DNA of 64,000 bases from positions 365,633-429,632 of the forward strand of contig JAZQIZ010000001.1 of NCBI GenBank assembly GCA_045541395.1, read 5' to 3'. The position numbers and the translations under genes were made by a program. Shown in pieces: positions 41,472-50,792 of the stretch (positions within the stretch are counted from its first letter, which is position 1; each line of letters starts with the position of its first letter). The notes beneath the pieces are model-generated. The model saw only the letters and a list, made by a program, of their open reading frames with translations, ran no database searches and was not told the DNA's origin. The stretch comes from JAZRWQ01 sp045541395 (GTDB lineage: Bacteria; Bacillota; Clostridia; Oscillospirales; UMGS1783).

Positions 41472-41902
41472 TATATAACAGATCCGGCAGTAAAGTATAT
41501 GCAATTAACCGTGTTAATAATTTGAAAGACTATACTCCGGCAACCAAGAAGGCAATAAAACTATATGAAAATCTTGGCCTGCCTGCAGATTCTATAATCG
41601 TTATAGACGGAGAGATAGAAGAGTTTTCGGAGGGAGTAAATCCTCAAAACACAATATATAATAAAGCTTCAGGAGGGCATCTGGCGGGGAAAATTCTCAT
41701 ATACAATAGCGTAGATGCCGGATATGAAGAAATTGCGCCCCACGAAATGTATCATTATTTCGATGCTCTTATGGATGAAAATGCTACAGATTTTCATGAT
41801 ACTATCAGGAGTTCCTTAAAATACGATAGCGAAAAATTTAAAGAATTTGCAGAACGCATGTGCTATGCACTTCCCCTGTTTGCTATAGCACAAGACAAAA
41901 TT

Positions 41903-41936
41903 AAAAGAAGCACGAAAATTTCGTGCTTCTTTTTTA
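41903..41936. terminator. Bidirectional terminator at the argH end
   Basis: AAAAGAAGCACGAA pairs with its complement across a three-base loop, with T-runs on both strands. On the minus strand it follows argH by about 40 bases; on the plus strand it lies inside the remnant's frame. Confidence 0.85.
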
Positions 41937-41973
41937 GTCATTAACAGTACGTATCTTAACGCAAGTCTTTTTA

Positions 41974-43347
41974 TTAATTTAAGAATTTTTCAACGACTGA
42001 AAGCTGATATTCTACCGATTGAACGGAAGTGCTTCCCTTGGAAATGCGCTTTGCCACGCAACTTTCAAGGCTTATTTCATCAAATAGATCCTCTTCAAAA
42101 ATATCGCTGAACGTTTTGTATTCAGAAAGAGGCATATTATCCAGAACGTAGCCTTTATCAATACAGTGAGCAACTATCTGACCCACCAGCTTATAGGCAG
42201 TTCTGAAGGGAACGCCTTTTTTTGTTAAGTAATCAGCAAGGTCGGTTGCGTTTATAAAGCCGGACTGCGCCGCCTTATACATATTATCCTTGAGAACTGT
42301 AGCGGTATCTATCATTGGAGCATAGACTTCAAGACATATTTTAAGGGTATCTATACTGTCAAAGATAGCCTCCTTATCTTCCTGCATATCCTTATTATAG
42401 GCTAAAGGAAGACCTTTTAGCATTGTAAGCATACCCATTAAATTGCCGTATACCCTACCGGTTTTACCTCGAACCAGTTCAGCCATATCGGAATTCTTTT
42501 TCTGAGGCATTATAGAAGAGCCGGTAGTAAAAGAATCATCAAGCTCAATGAACTTGAATTCCCAGGAAGACCAAAGGATTATTTCCTCGGAAAGGCGGGA
42601 AAGATGCATCATAGTAACGGCAAAGGCGCTCATAAGCTCAAGGCAGAAATCACGGTCAGATACACCGTCAATACTGTTGATGCATATACCGTCAAAGCCT
42701 AAAGCTTTTGCTTCAAGATCCCTGTCGGTATTGTAAGTAGTACCGGCTAGAGCGCAAGAGCCTAAAGGAGAATAGTTCATACGCTTAATAGCATCTCCTA
42801 TTCTGCCACAGTCACGGATAAACATTTGAGCATAGGCTAAAAGATGATGGCCGAAGGTAATTGGCTGAGCCCTTTGGAGGTGGGTATAGCCGGGCATTAT
42901 AACTGCCTTGTTCTTTTGTGCCTGATTGTATATAGCAAGAATAAGCTTTTTGATAAGAACTATAATTTCGGTGCATTCATCCCTGAGATACATTCGGATA
43001 TCTACAGCCACCTGATCGTTACGGCTACGGGCTGTATGAAGTTTCTTGCCCGCATCACCTATTCTTAAAGTAAGCTGAGCCTCTACGAACATATGGATAT
43101 CTTCACTTTCCATATCTATCCGGAGGTTACCCGATTCAAGATCATCAAGAATACTTTGCAACCCGCCGAGAATCAACTCAACGTCCGCCTGAGGGATAAT
43201 TTTCTGCGCACCGAGCATTGTGGCATGAGCCATAGAACCCAATATATCCTGCTTATACATACGGGAGTCAAAGCGGATGGAGGAATTGAAATCATCAGCC
43301 TTTTTGTTCAGTTCTTTGGCAAACCTGCCTGCCCACATTTTAGACAT
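41974..43347 (-). CDS. argH: Argininosuccinate lyase
   Basis: ArgH splits argininosuccinate into arginine and fumarate, the last step of arginine synthesis. The 457-residue protein has MWAGRFAKELNKKADDFNSS at the start, the HTARSRNDQVA and TGSSIMPQKKNSDMAEL signature of the fumarase/aspartase superfamily, and the usual length. Eleven bases separate it from argG, in the same operon with an operator-like palindrome at the head. Cytoplasmic homotetramer in relatives. Confidence 0.97.
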   Translation of the reverse strand: MSKMWAGRFAKELNKKADDFNSSIRFDSRMYKQDILGSMAHATMLGAQKIIPQADVELILGGLQSILDDLESGNLRIDMESEDIHMFVEAQLTLRIGDAGKKLHTARSRNDQVAVDIRMYLRDECTEIIVLIKKLILAIYNQAQKNKAVIMPGYTHLQRAQPITFGHHLLAYAQMFIRDCGRIGDAIKRMNYSPLGSCALAGTTYNTDRDLEAKALGFDGICINSIDGVSDRDFCLELMSAFAVTMMHLSRLSEEIILWSSWEFKFIELDDSFTTGSSIMPQKKNSDMAELVRGKTGRVYGNLMGMLTMLKGLPLAYNKDMQEDKEAIFDSIDTLKICLEVYAPMIDTATVLKDNMYKAAQSGFINATDLADYLTKKGVPFRTAYKLVGQIVAHCIDKGYVLDNMPLSEYKTFSDIFEEDLFDEISLESCVAKRISKGSTSVQSVEYQLSVVEKFLN

Positions 43348-43358
43348 TTATATACCTC

Positions 43359-44585
43359 TTACTTAATTTTGTTCATTACCTGAGCACGAACCTTACTGGG
43401 AAGGCCGAACAGGTTGATAAAGCCTGTAGCATCAGCCTGATTGTAAACTTCATCTTCGTCGAAGGTTGCAATCTCAAGATCATAGAGAGAATACTCGGAA
43501 GTTACACCTGCATTGATCATATTACCCTTATAGAGCTTCAAAGTAACGTCACCGGTAACGGTCTGCTGAGTGGAATCCACGAAAGCAGAGAGAGCTTCAC
43601 GTAAGGGAGTAAACCACTGACCGTTATAAACAAGCTCTGCAAAACGGCTTGCAACAAGCTCTTTATAATGCTGAGTTTCTTTATCGAGACAAATAGTTTC
43701 AAGAACGGCATGAGCCTTATAAAGGATAGCGCCGCCCGGGGTTTCATATACGCCGCGGGATTTCATACCAACAAGACGGTTTTCAACCAGATCTGCAAGG
43801 CCGATACCGTTTGCGCCGCCAAGAGCGTTAAGCTTTTCCACAATAGCAACTGCATCCATATCCTGTCCATCAATAGCAGTAGGTACGCCCTTTTCGAAAT
43901 GAATGGAAACGTAGGTAGGCTTATCGGGAGCCTGTTCGGGGGAAACAGAAAGCTCTAAGAAGCCGGGCTTATTATACTGAGGTTCATTAGCAGGATCTTC
44001 AAGATCGAGACCTTCATGGGAAAGATGCCAAAGATTTTTATCCTTAGAATAGTTGGTTTCCCTATTTATTTTAAGAGGAACGTTATGAGCCTCTGCATAT
44101 TCTATCTCCTGTTCACGGGACTTAATATCCCACTCACGCCAAGGAGCAATAACTGCCATTTCAGGAGCAAGAGCCTTTATTGCAAGCTCAAAACGAACCT
44201 GGTCATTACCCTTACCGGTACAACCGTGGCAGATAGCATCTGCACCCTCTTCTTTGGCAATTTCAATAATGCGCTTAGCAATAACGGGACGTGCAAAGGA
44301 AGTACCTAAAAGATAATCACCTTCATATTTAGCGCCGGCCTTAAGAGTGGGAAAAATAAAATCTTCAACAAATTCCTTTTTAAGATCTTCTATGTAAAGC
44401 TTAGATGCGCCTGTTTTAATAGCTTTTTCTTCAAGGCCGTCAAGCTCATCACCCTGACCAACGTTTGCAGATACAGCAATAACTTCGCAGTTGTTATAGT
44501 TTTCCTTGAGCCAAGGAATAATTATGGAAGTATCCAGACCACCTGAATATGCTAATACTACCTTTTTAATATCTTTCTTATCCAT
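43359..44585 (-). CDS. argG: Argininosuccinate synthase
   Basis: ArgG joins citrulline and aspartate with ATP. The PP-loop VVLAYSGGLDTSIIIPWLKE is at the N-terminus and GCTGKGNDQVRFEL and SPEQAPDKPTYVSI follow; 408 residues is normal. The start ATG has AGGAG nine bases upstream; an upstream in-frame codon lies before that site. First gene of argGH. The rest of the arginine pathway is not in the window. Confidence 0.97.
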   Translation of the reverse strand: MDKKDIKKVVLAYSGGLDTSIIIPWLKENYNNCEVIAVSANVGQGDELDGLEEKAIKTGASKLYIEDLKKEFVEDFIFPTLKAGAKYEGDYLLGTSFARPVIAKRIIEIAKEEGADAICHGCTGKGNDQVRFELAIKALAPEMAVIAPWREWDIKSREQEIEYAEAHNVPLKINRETNYSKDKNLWHLSHEGLDLEDPANEPQYNKPGFLELSVSPEQAPDKPTYVSIHFEKGVPTAIDGQDMDAVAIVEKLNALGGANGIGLADLVENRLVGMKSRGVYETPGGAILYKAHAVLETICLDKETQHYKELVASRFAELVYNGQWFTPLREALSAFVDSTQQTVTGDVTLKLYKGNMINAGVTSEYSLYDLEIATFDEDEVYNQADATGFINLFGLPSKVRAQVMNKIK

Positions 44586-44603
44586 TTTTCTTTTCTCCTT
44601 TAG

Positions 44604-44658
44604 TGAAATTATATTCATTTATACGTATAAATATACAACAATATACCCTAAATGTCAA
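44604..44658 (-). promoter_or_regulatory. argG promoter with ARG-box-like and palindromic operator
   Basis: TTGACA (44653-44658), 17 bases, TATATT (44630-44635). A 16-bp perfect palindrome ATTTATACGTATAAAT (44617-44632) covers the -10 and start site, and TGAATATAATTTCA (44604-44617) is one mismatch from the ArgR half-site pair. Repression by ArgR/AhrC with arginine is a fair inference. Confidence 0.78.
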
Positions 44659-44685
44659 GGGTTTTATGCATTTTTATTGAATATT

Positions 44686-45801
44686 TTATAAATTCAAATT
44701 CCTTTTTACAATAATGGCATCGGCAGGACACATTTCATGACAGCAAAAACAGGAAATGCATTGTTTCACTTTTACTTTGGCAAGCCCATTCTCTAAGGTT
44801 ATTATTTTCTGTGGGCAACTTTCTGCACATTTACCGCAGCCAACACACCTGTCATTATTAATTTTGGGAACAGCCTTCAGAAATTTCTCGGTTATTTTAC
44901 CCCAAAGCTTATGCAATGGCTTAGGTATTGATGACAGAAAATCCACACTGGCGGTTTTAGGCATTATAAAGGGACGTATGTTATCATAGTCACTTACTGT
45001 TATTTCACCGATCAAACCATGAGCGTGCGAAGCACTGATTGTACCTACCAGCTCAGAGGGCATTCCGATAAAATTCGCAACGGCTTCATCAAGCTCAAAG
45101 ACGTTATCCGAAGCAATTATATAGCCGCATTCTCTTACTATGCCGTTAGCAGGGCCATCACCCTCCATACCTATTATACCGTCAACCACAGTAAACAAAG
45201 GAGGTTTTAACATAGCAAGCTCAGTTAACATTTTTGTAAAATCGCCTTCTTCGGGATATTTACAGTGCAGCTCAGGCTTCTGTAGCCCGGGCACGTAGCC
45301 AAAAAGATTTTTAACGCCGCAAGACAGCTTTGCCATACAATGAGTTTTAAGCTTAGGCAGATTAATTATAACATCGGCATTATGAACGGGCTCAATTATA
45401 TTGTAATACCGTTCAAGAAAGCCTTCAGGAGTTTTGCATTCAACAAAGCTGCAATTATAATTTAGATATTCCTCTACTCCCTCTTGTTTATATCCGCAAA
45501 CGGAATATATAACATCCAAAGCAGCCTTTGTATACGGACCGCCGGGGCTATCAGCCACAATTATATTTTGTACGCCGTTATTTTTAAGCCAAGTGCAAAC
45601 CGCTTTAACTACCATCGGATTAGTAGTAATATTTCCCTTGGGAGATTTGCCTTTAAGCAAGTTAGGCTTTACCAGCACCCTTACGCCGTCAAATAAATTA
45701 TTTTTAATCCCAAAAACCTCAAACTGCTTTTCTATTATACCGTAGATTTCTTCGTAATTATATTCCGTGCATTTTTCAAACGAAACAAAAGACAAGGGCA
45801 T
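44686..45801 (-). CDS. DUF362 iron-sulfur protein
   Basis: A 371-residue protein: DUF362 domain (about 1-300, VRVLVKPNLLKGKSPKGNIT, VADSPGGPY, VINLPKLKTHCMAKLSCGVK) followed by two ferredoxin-type 4Fe-4S motifs at the C-terminus (CVGCGKCAESCP and CISCFCCHEMCP). Family members are often described as putative electron-transfer or cluster proteins; the reaction is not established. The ATG overlaps the KDPG aldolase stop by one base (TAATG), so the two are co-translated. Cytoplasmic. Confidence 0.9.
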   Translation of the reverse strand: MPLSFVSFEKCTEYNYEEIYGIIEKQFEVFGIKNNLFDGVRVLVKPNLLKGKSPKGNITTNPMVVKAVCTWLKNNGVQNIIVADSPGGPYTKAALDVIYSVCGYKQEGVEEYLNYNCSFVECKTPEGFLERYYNIIEPVHNADVIINLPKLKTHCMAKLSCGVKNLFGYVPGLQKPELHCKYPEEGDFTKMLTELAMLKPPLFTVVDGIIGMEGDGPANGIVRECGYIIASDNVFELDEAVANFIGMPSELVGTISASHAHGLIGEITVSDYDNIRPFIMPKTASVDFLSSIPKPLHKLWGKITEKFLKAVPKINNDRCVGCGKCAESCPQKIITLENGLAKVKVKQCISCFCCHEMCPADAIIVKRNLNL

Positions 45802-46433
45802 TACCTCCCTGTTCTCATTGCTTCACTGAGAGCAAACGCAGCTTCGGTCACCGACTCAAGATCATTATAATTAGCAAGTACGCCGCCTACACCGATACAG
45901 CAGGCACCGGCATCTATATATTTTTGCACGTTACTAATGTTAACACCGCCAACAGCCGCTACCGGAACGTGTTTTAAGGGCGCCTTGACCGCCTTAAGAT
46001 AATCAGGACCCATTGCGTTTGCGGGAAAAACCTTGATAATATCTCCGCCCCAATCATATGCCATGGCGATCTCGCTGGGAGTAAGGGCGCCGGGCATTGA
46101 AAGAAGACCTAATTTTTTTGTTTCTTTTATAACGCTTTCTTTGGCATCAGGAGAGATTATGTAATTTGCACCCGCATCTTTTGCAAGATGCACCTGCTCT
46201 GCAGTAAGAACGGTACCTGCACCAACGAATATATCAAGACCGCTGTTGGCAAGCATATTAATTTTTTCAAGCGAACCTTTTATTGTTTCTTCATTTGTAT
46301 GTACAAGGGTTATTTCTATATTCTTGACACCGCCCTTGGTTATAGCCTCCGCAAGAGGTATAAGCTTATCCTTAGGAATACCACGAAGAATGGCAATAAC
46401 ACCGCCGGAAACAATACGATCAAAAGTATTCAT
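45801..46433 (-). CDS. eda: KDPG/KHG aldolase
   Basis: A 210-residue class I aldolase of the 2-dehydro-3-deoxyphosphogluconate family. GGVIAILRGIPKDK at the start, the IEITLVHTNEETI segment, VGAGTVLTAEQV and the Schiff-base lysine region DIIKVFPANAMGPDYLKAVK are in place. It commonly ends uronate or Entner-Doudoroff pathways; no partner kinase or dehydratase is nearby, so the source of its substrate is unclear. GGAGG lies six bases before the ATG. Confidence 0.92.
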   Translation of the reverse strand: MNTFDRIVSGGVIAILRGIPKDKLIPLAEAITKGGVKNIEITLVHTNEETIKGSLEKINMLANSGLDIFVGAGTVLTAEQVHLAKDAGANYIISPDAKESVIKETKKLGLLSMPGALTPSEIAMAYDWGGDIIKVFPANAMGPDYLKAVKAPLKHVPVAAVGGVNISNVQKYIDAGACCIGVGGVLANYNDLESVTEAAFALSEAMRTGR

Positions 46434-46539
46434 AATAAACCTCCGTTATGTTTTTCTTTATATAATATCACATTAAAAAAATAAATTCCATAACATTTTT
46501 ATACGCCTAACAAAATATTTATATTTTGAGGTGAGAATT

Positions 46540-47217
46540 ATGATGGAACTTTTTGCTCAACTTATAAAGAACGTGTTTTTTATGCTTTATATTAAAACAC
46601 AAAGCAGCTACGAAAAGCCTCTCAGCGCAAAAGAGGAACGGGAATGTATTGAAAAAATGCAGAATGGAGATAAAAGCGCAAGGGATTTACTTATTAGCAG
46701 AAACCTGCGCCTTGTAGCACATATTCTTAAAAAATATCATATTAACGAAAGTGATTACGACGACATGCTGTCTATTGGCTCAATCGGGCTTATCAAAGCG
46801 GCAGACTCTTTTAACAATAAAAACGGCACAAGGTTCTCCACTTATGCCGCCAGATGTATTGAAAACGAAATATTAATGTATTTCAGAGCAAGAAAAAAGA
46901 CCATGCAGGATATATCTATAAACGATATAATAGACATTGATAAAGAAGGTAACGAACTGACATTAATTGATATTATTTCATCGGAAGAAAGCATTATTGA
47001 CGAAATCGACCACAAACTTAAAATCAACAAGACCACGCGGCTTATCAACAGTATACTATCCAAAAGAGAGCGGGCAGTGATTATTTACCGTTACGGGCTA
47101 AATAATAAACCACCCAAAAGCCAACAGGAAACTGCTGATATTTTAGGCATTTCCCGCTCTTACGTATCCAGAATCGAAAAAAAGGCAATAGAAAAATTAA
47201 GGGCACATATTAATTAA
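46540..47217 (+). CDS. sigK: SigK-type sporulation sigma factor
   Basis: A 225-residue sigma-70 factor of the SigK/SigE group. Region 2 (RNLRLVAHILKKYH, DMLSIGSIGLIKAADSF, FSTYAARCIENEILMYFRAR) and the region 4 helix-turn-helix (QQETADILGISRSYVSRIEK) are intact. A short hydrophobic N-terminal piece (ELFAQLIKNVFFMLY) corresponds to the pro-sequence of mother-cell sigma factors. The gene is continuous, with no skin element. The start has GAGGTG ahead of it. Its stop overlaps that of the convergent PBP gene. It implies sporulation ability. Confidence 0.92.
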   Translation: MMELFAQLIKNVFFMLYIKTQSSYEKPLSAKEERECIEKMQNGDKSARDLLISRNLRLVAHILKKYHINESDYDDMLSIGSIGLIKAADSFNNKNGTRFSTYAARCIENEILMYFRARKKTMQDISINDIIDIDKEGNELTLIDIISSEESIIDEIDHKLKINKTTRLINSILSKRERAVIIYRYGLNNKPPKSQQETADILGISRSYVSRIEKKAIEKLRAHIN

Positions 47218-48821
47218 TATAACCCGGCACCAATAATTTTATCGGCTATCTTTTTCATAACGGGAGCGGCGCTGTAATAACCCGACTGACCTCCCTCTAC
47301 CAACACTGTAACGGTAAATACCGGTGAGTTTGCAGGTATATACCCGGTTATCCATGTATGGTACTCATCGACGCCGTTATTGATTATACCGGTTTCGGCG
47401 GTAGAAGTCTTTGCACCGGCGCCGAAACGAACGGGCTTAGCATTAATTCCGGTGCCGCTCTCAACCGTATATTCCATATAGTCCTGGATCTCTTTCGCTG
47501 TTTCAGGTGAAATCGCCCGATAACTAATTGTACTCACCTTTTCAGCTAAGACAGTACCGGTTTCGGTTTTACCTTCTATTACCTTAGGATAAACAAAAAC
47601 TCCGTCATTGGCTATTGTGTTGCACATATTCGAAACCTGTATAGGAGTTACCAACAAATTTCCCTGACCAATTGAAAGATTAGACAAAGCAGCAGGATAT
47701 ATAAGCTCTGAAGGCAAAGGAAGATTGCCTTTCTGGGAAAAAAATTCGTATCCAAGATCGTAACCTTCTCCAAAGCCAAGTTTTTTTGCAGTTTCATAAA
47801 TCTTTACAGGCCCCAATTGAGACGCCAAATTACAAAAATAGCTGTTACAGCTTTTAGCAAATGCTGTCTTCAAACTAAGAGGACCGTGACCTTCGACGTT
47901 GGAGCAACCGATCGTAACGCCGCCTGCATTATATGAGCCTTCACATTTATAACTGAAATTTACTTCATCACTGTTTTCGAGGGCAGCAGCAGTAACAACA
48001 ATTTTAAATGCTGAACCGCAACAGTATTCGCCAAAAGCTTTATTTAAGAAGGAACCTTCGCTGATAAAGTTTTTTTCAGGAACATCGGGATTCAATAATG
48101 GACGGGAAACACAAGCCAATATTTTGGCAGTTTTCACTTCCTGTACAACTATTGCACCTTTTTCAAAATATTCGTTTGCAACCTCTTCACATATGTTTTG
48201 AATTTTCTCATCCAAGGTTGTAACAATACCTTTATCGATTCCGTAAGCGGGGCCTGAAAAGGATATTCCAAGCCCGTCAAGCATTTGCCCGATAGCATCG
48301 GTACGATAGTAAAGCCGATATTCTTCATCTGAATACAGGTCGTTCTCAAAATGCTCCTCCAGTCCGCCTACTCCATTCCCCTCCGAATTTACGAAACCCA
48401 GCAGGTTCTGACCGACAAAAGAAGTACAATAACGACGGTTAGTACTGATGGAGGTAAGCCCTTTTCCCGACAGCACTTCTTTTGTGGGAACGTAAAAGGG
48501 ATAAGCGTTATTGATTTTATCTTCAATATGTTGTTGTGAAACAAACAAAGCGTTTTCTTTCAATAGTTCAAGGCTTTGCTCATCAAGCTTTATGGGGTTT
48601 ACAAGGACACCTTTTTGAAGTTGCTTTCCTGCAAGAGGAGAAAAATTCCGATAATATACAGTACCCCGAACCTTACTCAACAGCACAGTATCGGTATGCT
48701 TTTGCATTTTTTGATTTACCGTTAGAGACAATCTCCCTAAGGATATATTGTAAATAGAAACAACCAGCATAGCAAAGCAGACAGTAATTATTCCAAATGC
48801 TGTTTTTATTCTTCTATACAT
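47214..48821 (-). CDS. Penicillin-binding transpeptidase (PBP2/SpoVD-type)
   Basis: A 535-residue class B-like transpeptidase with one N-terminal membrane helix. The catalytic SxxK is Ser270-Lys273 (GSAFK), SxN is Ser324-Asn326 (SCN), and the third motif reads KTS (471-473) in place of KTG. Such KTA/KTS variants occur in clostridial PBPs. A shape-determining or division/sporulation role cannot be separated. No PASTA domain. It lies after the trhP terminator and its stop overlaps sigK. Confidence 0.9.
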   Translation of the reverse strand: MYRRIKTAFGIITVCFAMLVVSIYNISLGRLSLTVNQKMQKHTDTVLLSKVRGTVYYRNFSPLAGKQLQKGVLVNPIKLDEQSLELLKENALFVSQQHIEDKINNAYPFYVPTKEVLSGKGLTSISTNRRYCTSFVGQNLLGFVNSEGNGVGGLEEHFENDLYSDEEYRLYYRTDAIGQMLDGLGISFSGPAYGIDKGIVTTLDEKIQNICEEVANEYFEKGAIVVQEVKTAKILACVSRPLLNPDVPEKNFISEGSFLNKAFGEYCCGSAFKIVVTAAALENSDEVNFSYKCEGSYNAGGVTIGCSNVEGHGPLSLKTAFAKSCNSYFCNLASQLGPVKIYETAKKLGFGEGYDLGYEFFSQKGNLPLPSELIYPAALSNLSIGQGNLLVTPIQVSNMCNTIANDGVFVYPKVIEGKTETGTVLAEKVSTISYRAISPETAKEIQDYMEYTVESGTGINAKPVRFGAGAKTSTAETGIINNGVDEYHTWITGYIPANSPVFTVTVLVEGGQSGYYSAAPVMKKIADKIIGAGLY

Positions 48822-48866
48822 AATATCACCCGGTATTATTGTTGCTCAAATTTGTGATATTAATAC

Positions 48867-48902
48867 AAAAAGCGGTTTAATGTTAAAATTAAACCGCTTT
48901 TT
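48867..48902 (-). terminator. Terminator after trhP
   Basis: AAAAAGCGGTTTAAT (48867-48881) pairs perfectly with 48888-48902 (15 bp), giving a T-run on the minus strand just past the U32 gene. Confidence 0.9.
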
Positions 48903-48918
48903 TGGTAATTATTTGACT

Positions 48919-50148
48919 TTATACAGGCTTTCTCAAATATGCGCCTGAAGGCAATACTTTTGGTATGTCCATATAGAAAAGCATATGCGCATGGGGAGTT
49001 GATTCGATTATCTTCCCTTCTTCATCCCAAAGTTTCTGTGCAACAAACTCAACCGGAGCTCTGCCGGGAGAAAGGGATTCTATGGTTTCACCCAAAACAA
49101 TTTTGTTTTTCTGACGACATAAAGTCAGGCGCTTAACAGGGTCGTAACCTACAACCTGGGCGCAAACCTCCCAATCTCTTACGTAAGATGACGATCCGTA
49201 TTGCTGTCCTTCCTCGTGAGGATCGCCAAAAAAGAAGCCCTGGTAATATTCTCTGTGACTCACTTTACAGGTATCCTCATAGTAGCTATCTAAATTATCC
49301 TCATATTTTGCAATGTTTTCGAGGCAATCGTCGATTGCTCTTCTGTATGCAGAAACTATACTTGCAACGTAATATTCCGACTTAACTCTGCCCTCGATCT
49401 TCAAACTGTTTATACCCGACATAAGCATAGCGGGAATATATTTGATCATATTGAGATCCTTTGAATTCATTATAAAAGTGCCGTTGTCTGTTTCATAAAC
49501 AGGCATATACTCATTTGGCCTTGTTTGTTCCATTAGGGAGTAATTCCAACGGCAAGCGTGAGCACAGTCACCACGGTTAGCTCCTCGGCCTGTCATATAA
49601 TCGCTCAACAAACAACGACCTGAATGGGAAACACACACCGCCCCATGAACAAAGGTTTCCAATTCCAGTTCAGAAGGTATATTTCTGCGTATCTGAGTAA
49701 TTTCATCAAGCGTTAACTCTCTTGAGAGAATTATTCTCTCAGCGCCTAACTTATACCACTGATTACAGGCGGCATAATTTGAAACACTTGCCTGTGTTGA
49801 AATATGGATCTTCATTTCAGGAACAGCTTCTTTTATTACAGAAAAAGTACCGATATCACTTACTATACAGGCATCAATACCTGTTTGTGCCATAGTTTTA
49901 ATATAATCGGGCAACAGGATTATATCACGGTTTCTGGCAAAGCAGTTACAGGCAAGATACACCTTAGCATCTCTGTCTTTTGCATAAACAACGCCTTTTT
50001 CCATATCTTTATAGGAAAAGTTATCGCAGGCGGTTCTTAAGGAGAACATTTCTCCGCCTGTATACACGGCGTCAGCACCGTAATCAATTGCAGTTTTTAA
50101 TTTTGAAAGATCCCCTGCCGGCGCAAGGAGCTCAGGCTTTAAGATCAT
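48919..50148 (-). CDS. trhP: U32-family protein TrhP (tRNA ho5U34 hydroxylation)
   Basis: A 409-residue peptidase-U32 protein. ELLAPAGDLSKLKTAIDYGA at the start, the AACNQWYKLGAERIILSREL segment and the cysteine-rich CLLSDYMTGRGANRGDCAHA, continuing CRW, are family hallmarks; the cysteines likely hold an Fe-S cluster. In E. coli and B. subtilis such proteins (TrhP/YrrO) make 5-hydroxyuridine at tRNA position 34. The preceding gene, trmR, methylates that base, and the pair with mltG matches the B. subtilis yrrLMNO order. Its ATG overlaps the trmR stop by four bases. Confidence 0.85.
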   Translation of the reverse strand: MILKPELLAPAGDLSKLKTAIDYGADAVYTGGEMFSLRTACDNFSYKDMEKGVVYAKDRDAKVYLACNCFARNRDIILLPDYIKTMAQTGIDACIVSDIGTFSVIKEAVPEMKIHISTQASVSNYAACNQWYKLGAERIILSRELTLDEITQIRRNIPSELELETFVHGAVCVSHSGRCLLSDYMTGRGANRGDCAHACRWNYSLMEQTRPNEYMPVYETDNGTFIMNSKDLNMIKYIPAMLMSGINSLKIEGRVKSEYYVASIVSAYRRAIDDCLENIAKYEDNLDSYYEDTCKVSHREYYQGFFFGDPHEEGQQYGSSSYVRDWEVCAQVVGYDPVKRLTLCRQKNKIVLGETIESLSPGRAPVEFVAQKLWDEEGKIIESTPHAHMLFYMDIPKVLPSGAYLRKPV

Positions 50149-50792
50149 ACTTCCTCCTGTTTCACAAAGAGCATTATACCGTCACCGCAAGCAAGCAAAG
50201 CACTTTTGAGACGCTTATCATTCTTGATCATTTCAATAAAGCTATTCATTCTGACGACGGTAGTCTTATCCCTTCTGGTTTCAAGCGGTGCTCCTGCTAC
50301 AATTCCGCCGCAAAGAACGTTATCCGCAATAAACAAGCCGCCTTCCTTCAGGAGATCAATGCAATACGGTAAAAAATTCGGATATTGCCCTTTGGCTGCA
50401 TCAAGATAAACCATATCGTATTTTTCGGTAAGTGCAGGCAAAATATCTGAAGCCTGACCTTCAAGAAGGCTTATGTTTTCAGCATTAAATTTCTCAAAAT
50501 TCTTTTTAGCTCTATCTATCATATATTTATAACGATCGATAGTGTCTATATGAGCATACGGGCAAATTGACCGCATAACAAGAGCTGAATAGCCCACGCA
50601 AGTACCTATTTCAAGGATTCTTTCAGGTTTCTTAAGCATACAAAGGCATTCGAGCAAAGCAATTGTATCCTTTTTTGCAACAGGAAGACCTTCCGTTCTC
50701 GCCTTTTCTTCCAGTTCCCCTAATGAGCCCTGATGAGGCTTATAAAACCCATCTATAAACTTAGCAATATACTCGTGTTGAAATTCTTTCAT
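50145..50792 (-). CDS. trmR: tRNA 5-hydroxyuridine methyltransferase TrmR (O-methyltransferase)
   Basis: A 215-residue SAM-dependent O-methyltransferase of the CCoAMT type: the glycine-rich ILEIGTCVGYSALVM (motif I), YDMVYLDAAKGQYPN with the metal-binding Asp, and FIADNVLCGG. The B. subtilis relative YrrM (TrmR) methylates 5-hydroxyuridine of tRNA. Position between mltG and trhP supports the same job here. Adjacent to the mltG stop without gap. Confidence 0.87.
   Translation of the reverse strand: MKEFQHEYIAKFIDGFYKPHQGSLGELEEKARTEGLPVAKKDTIALLECLCMLKKPERILEIGTCVGYSALVMRSICPYAHIDTIDRYKYMIDRAKKNFEKFNAENISLLEGQASDILPALTEKYDMVYLDAAKGQYPNFLPYCIDLLKEGGLFIADNVLCGGIVAGAPLETRRDKTTVVRMNSFIEMIKNDKRLKSALLACGDGIMLFVKQEEV

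Larger units (their letters stand above)
40916..41944 (+). pseudogene. Start-less remnant of a large protein with HExxH motif
   Basis: An uninterrupted 342-codon frame with no ATG, entered after a TAG at 40913. The first part reads like a small beta domain (GGSPYVVSFDVEVFPSVNNY, then RTHKVNKIDLIAKSG), then an Asn/Gly-rich linker, then a domain with a zincin-like site (EEIAPHEMYHYFDALMDENA: HExxH plus acidic residues). The last residues are read through the argH terminator hairpin (41903-41936), so the natural C-terminus is lost. It looks like the end of a polyvalent phage/plasmid protein or polymorphic toxin. Which family is inference. Confidence 0.55.
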
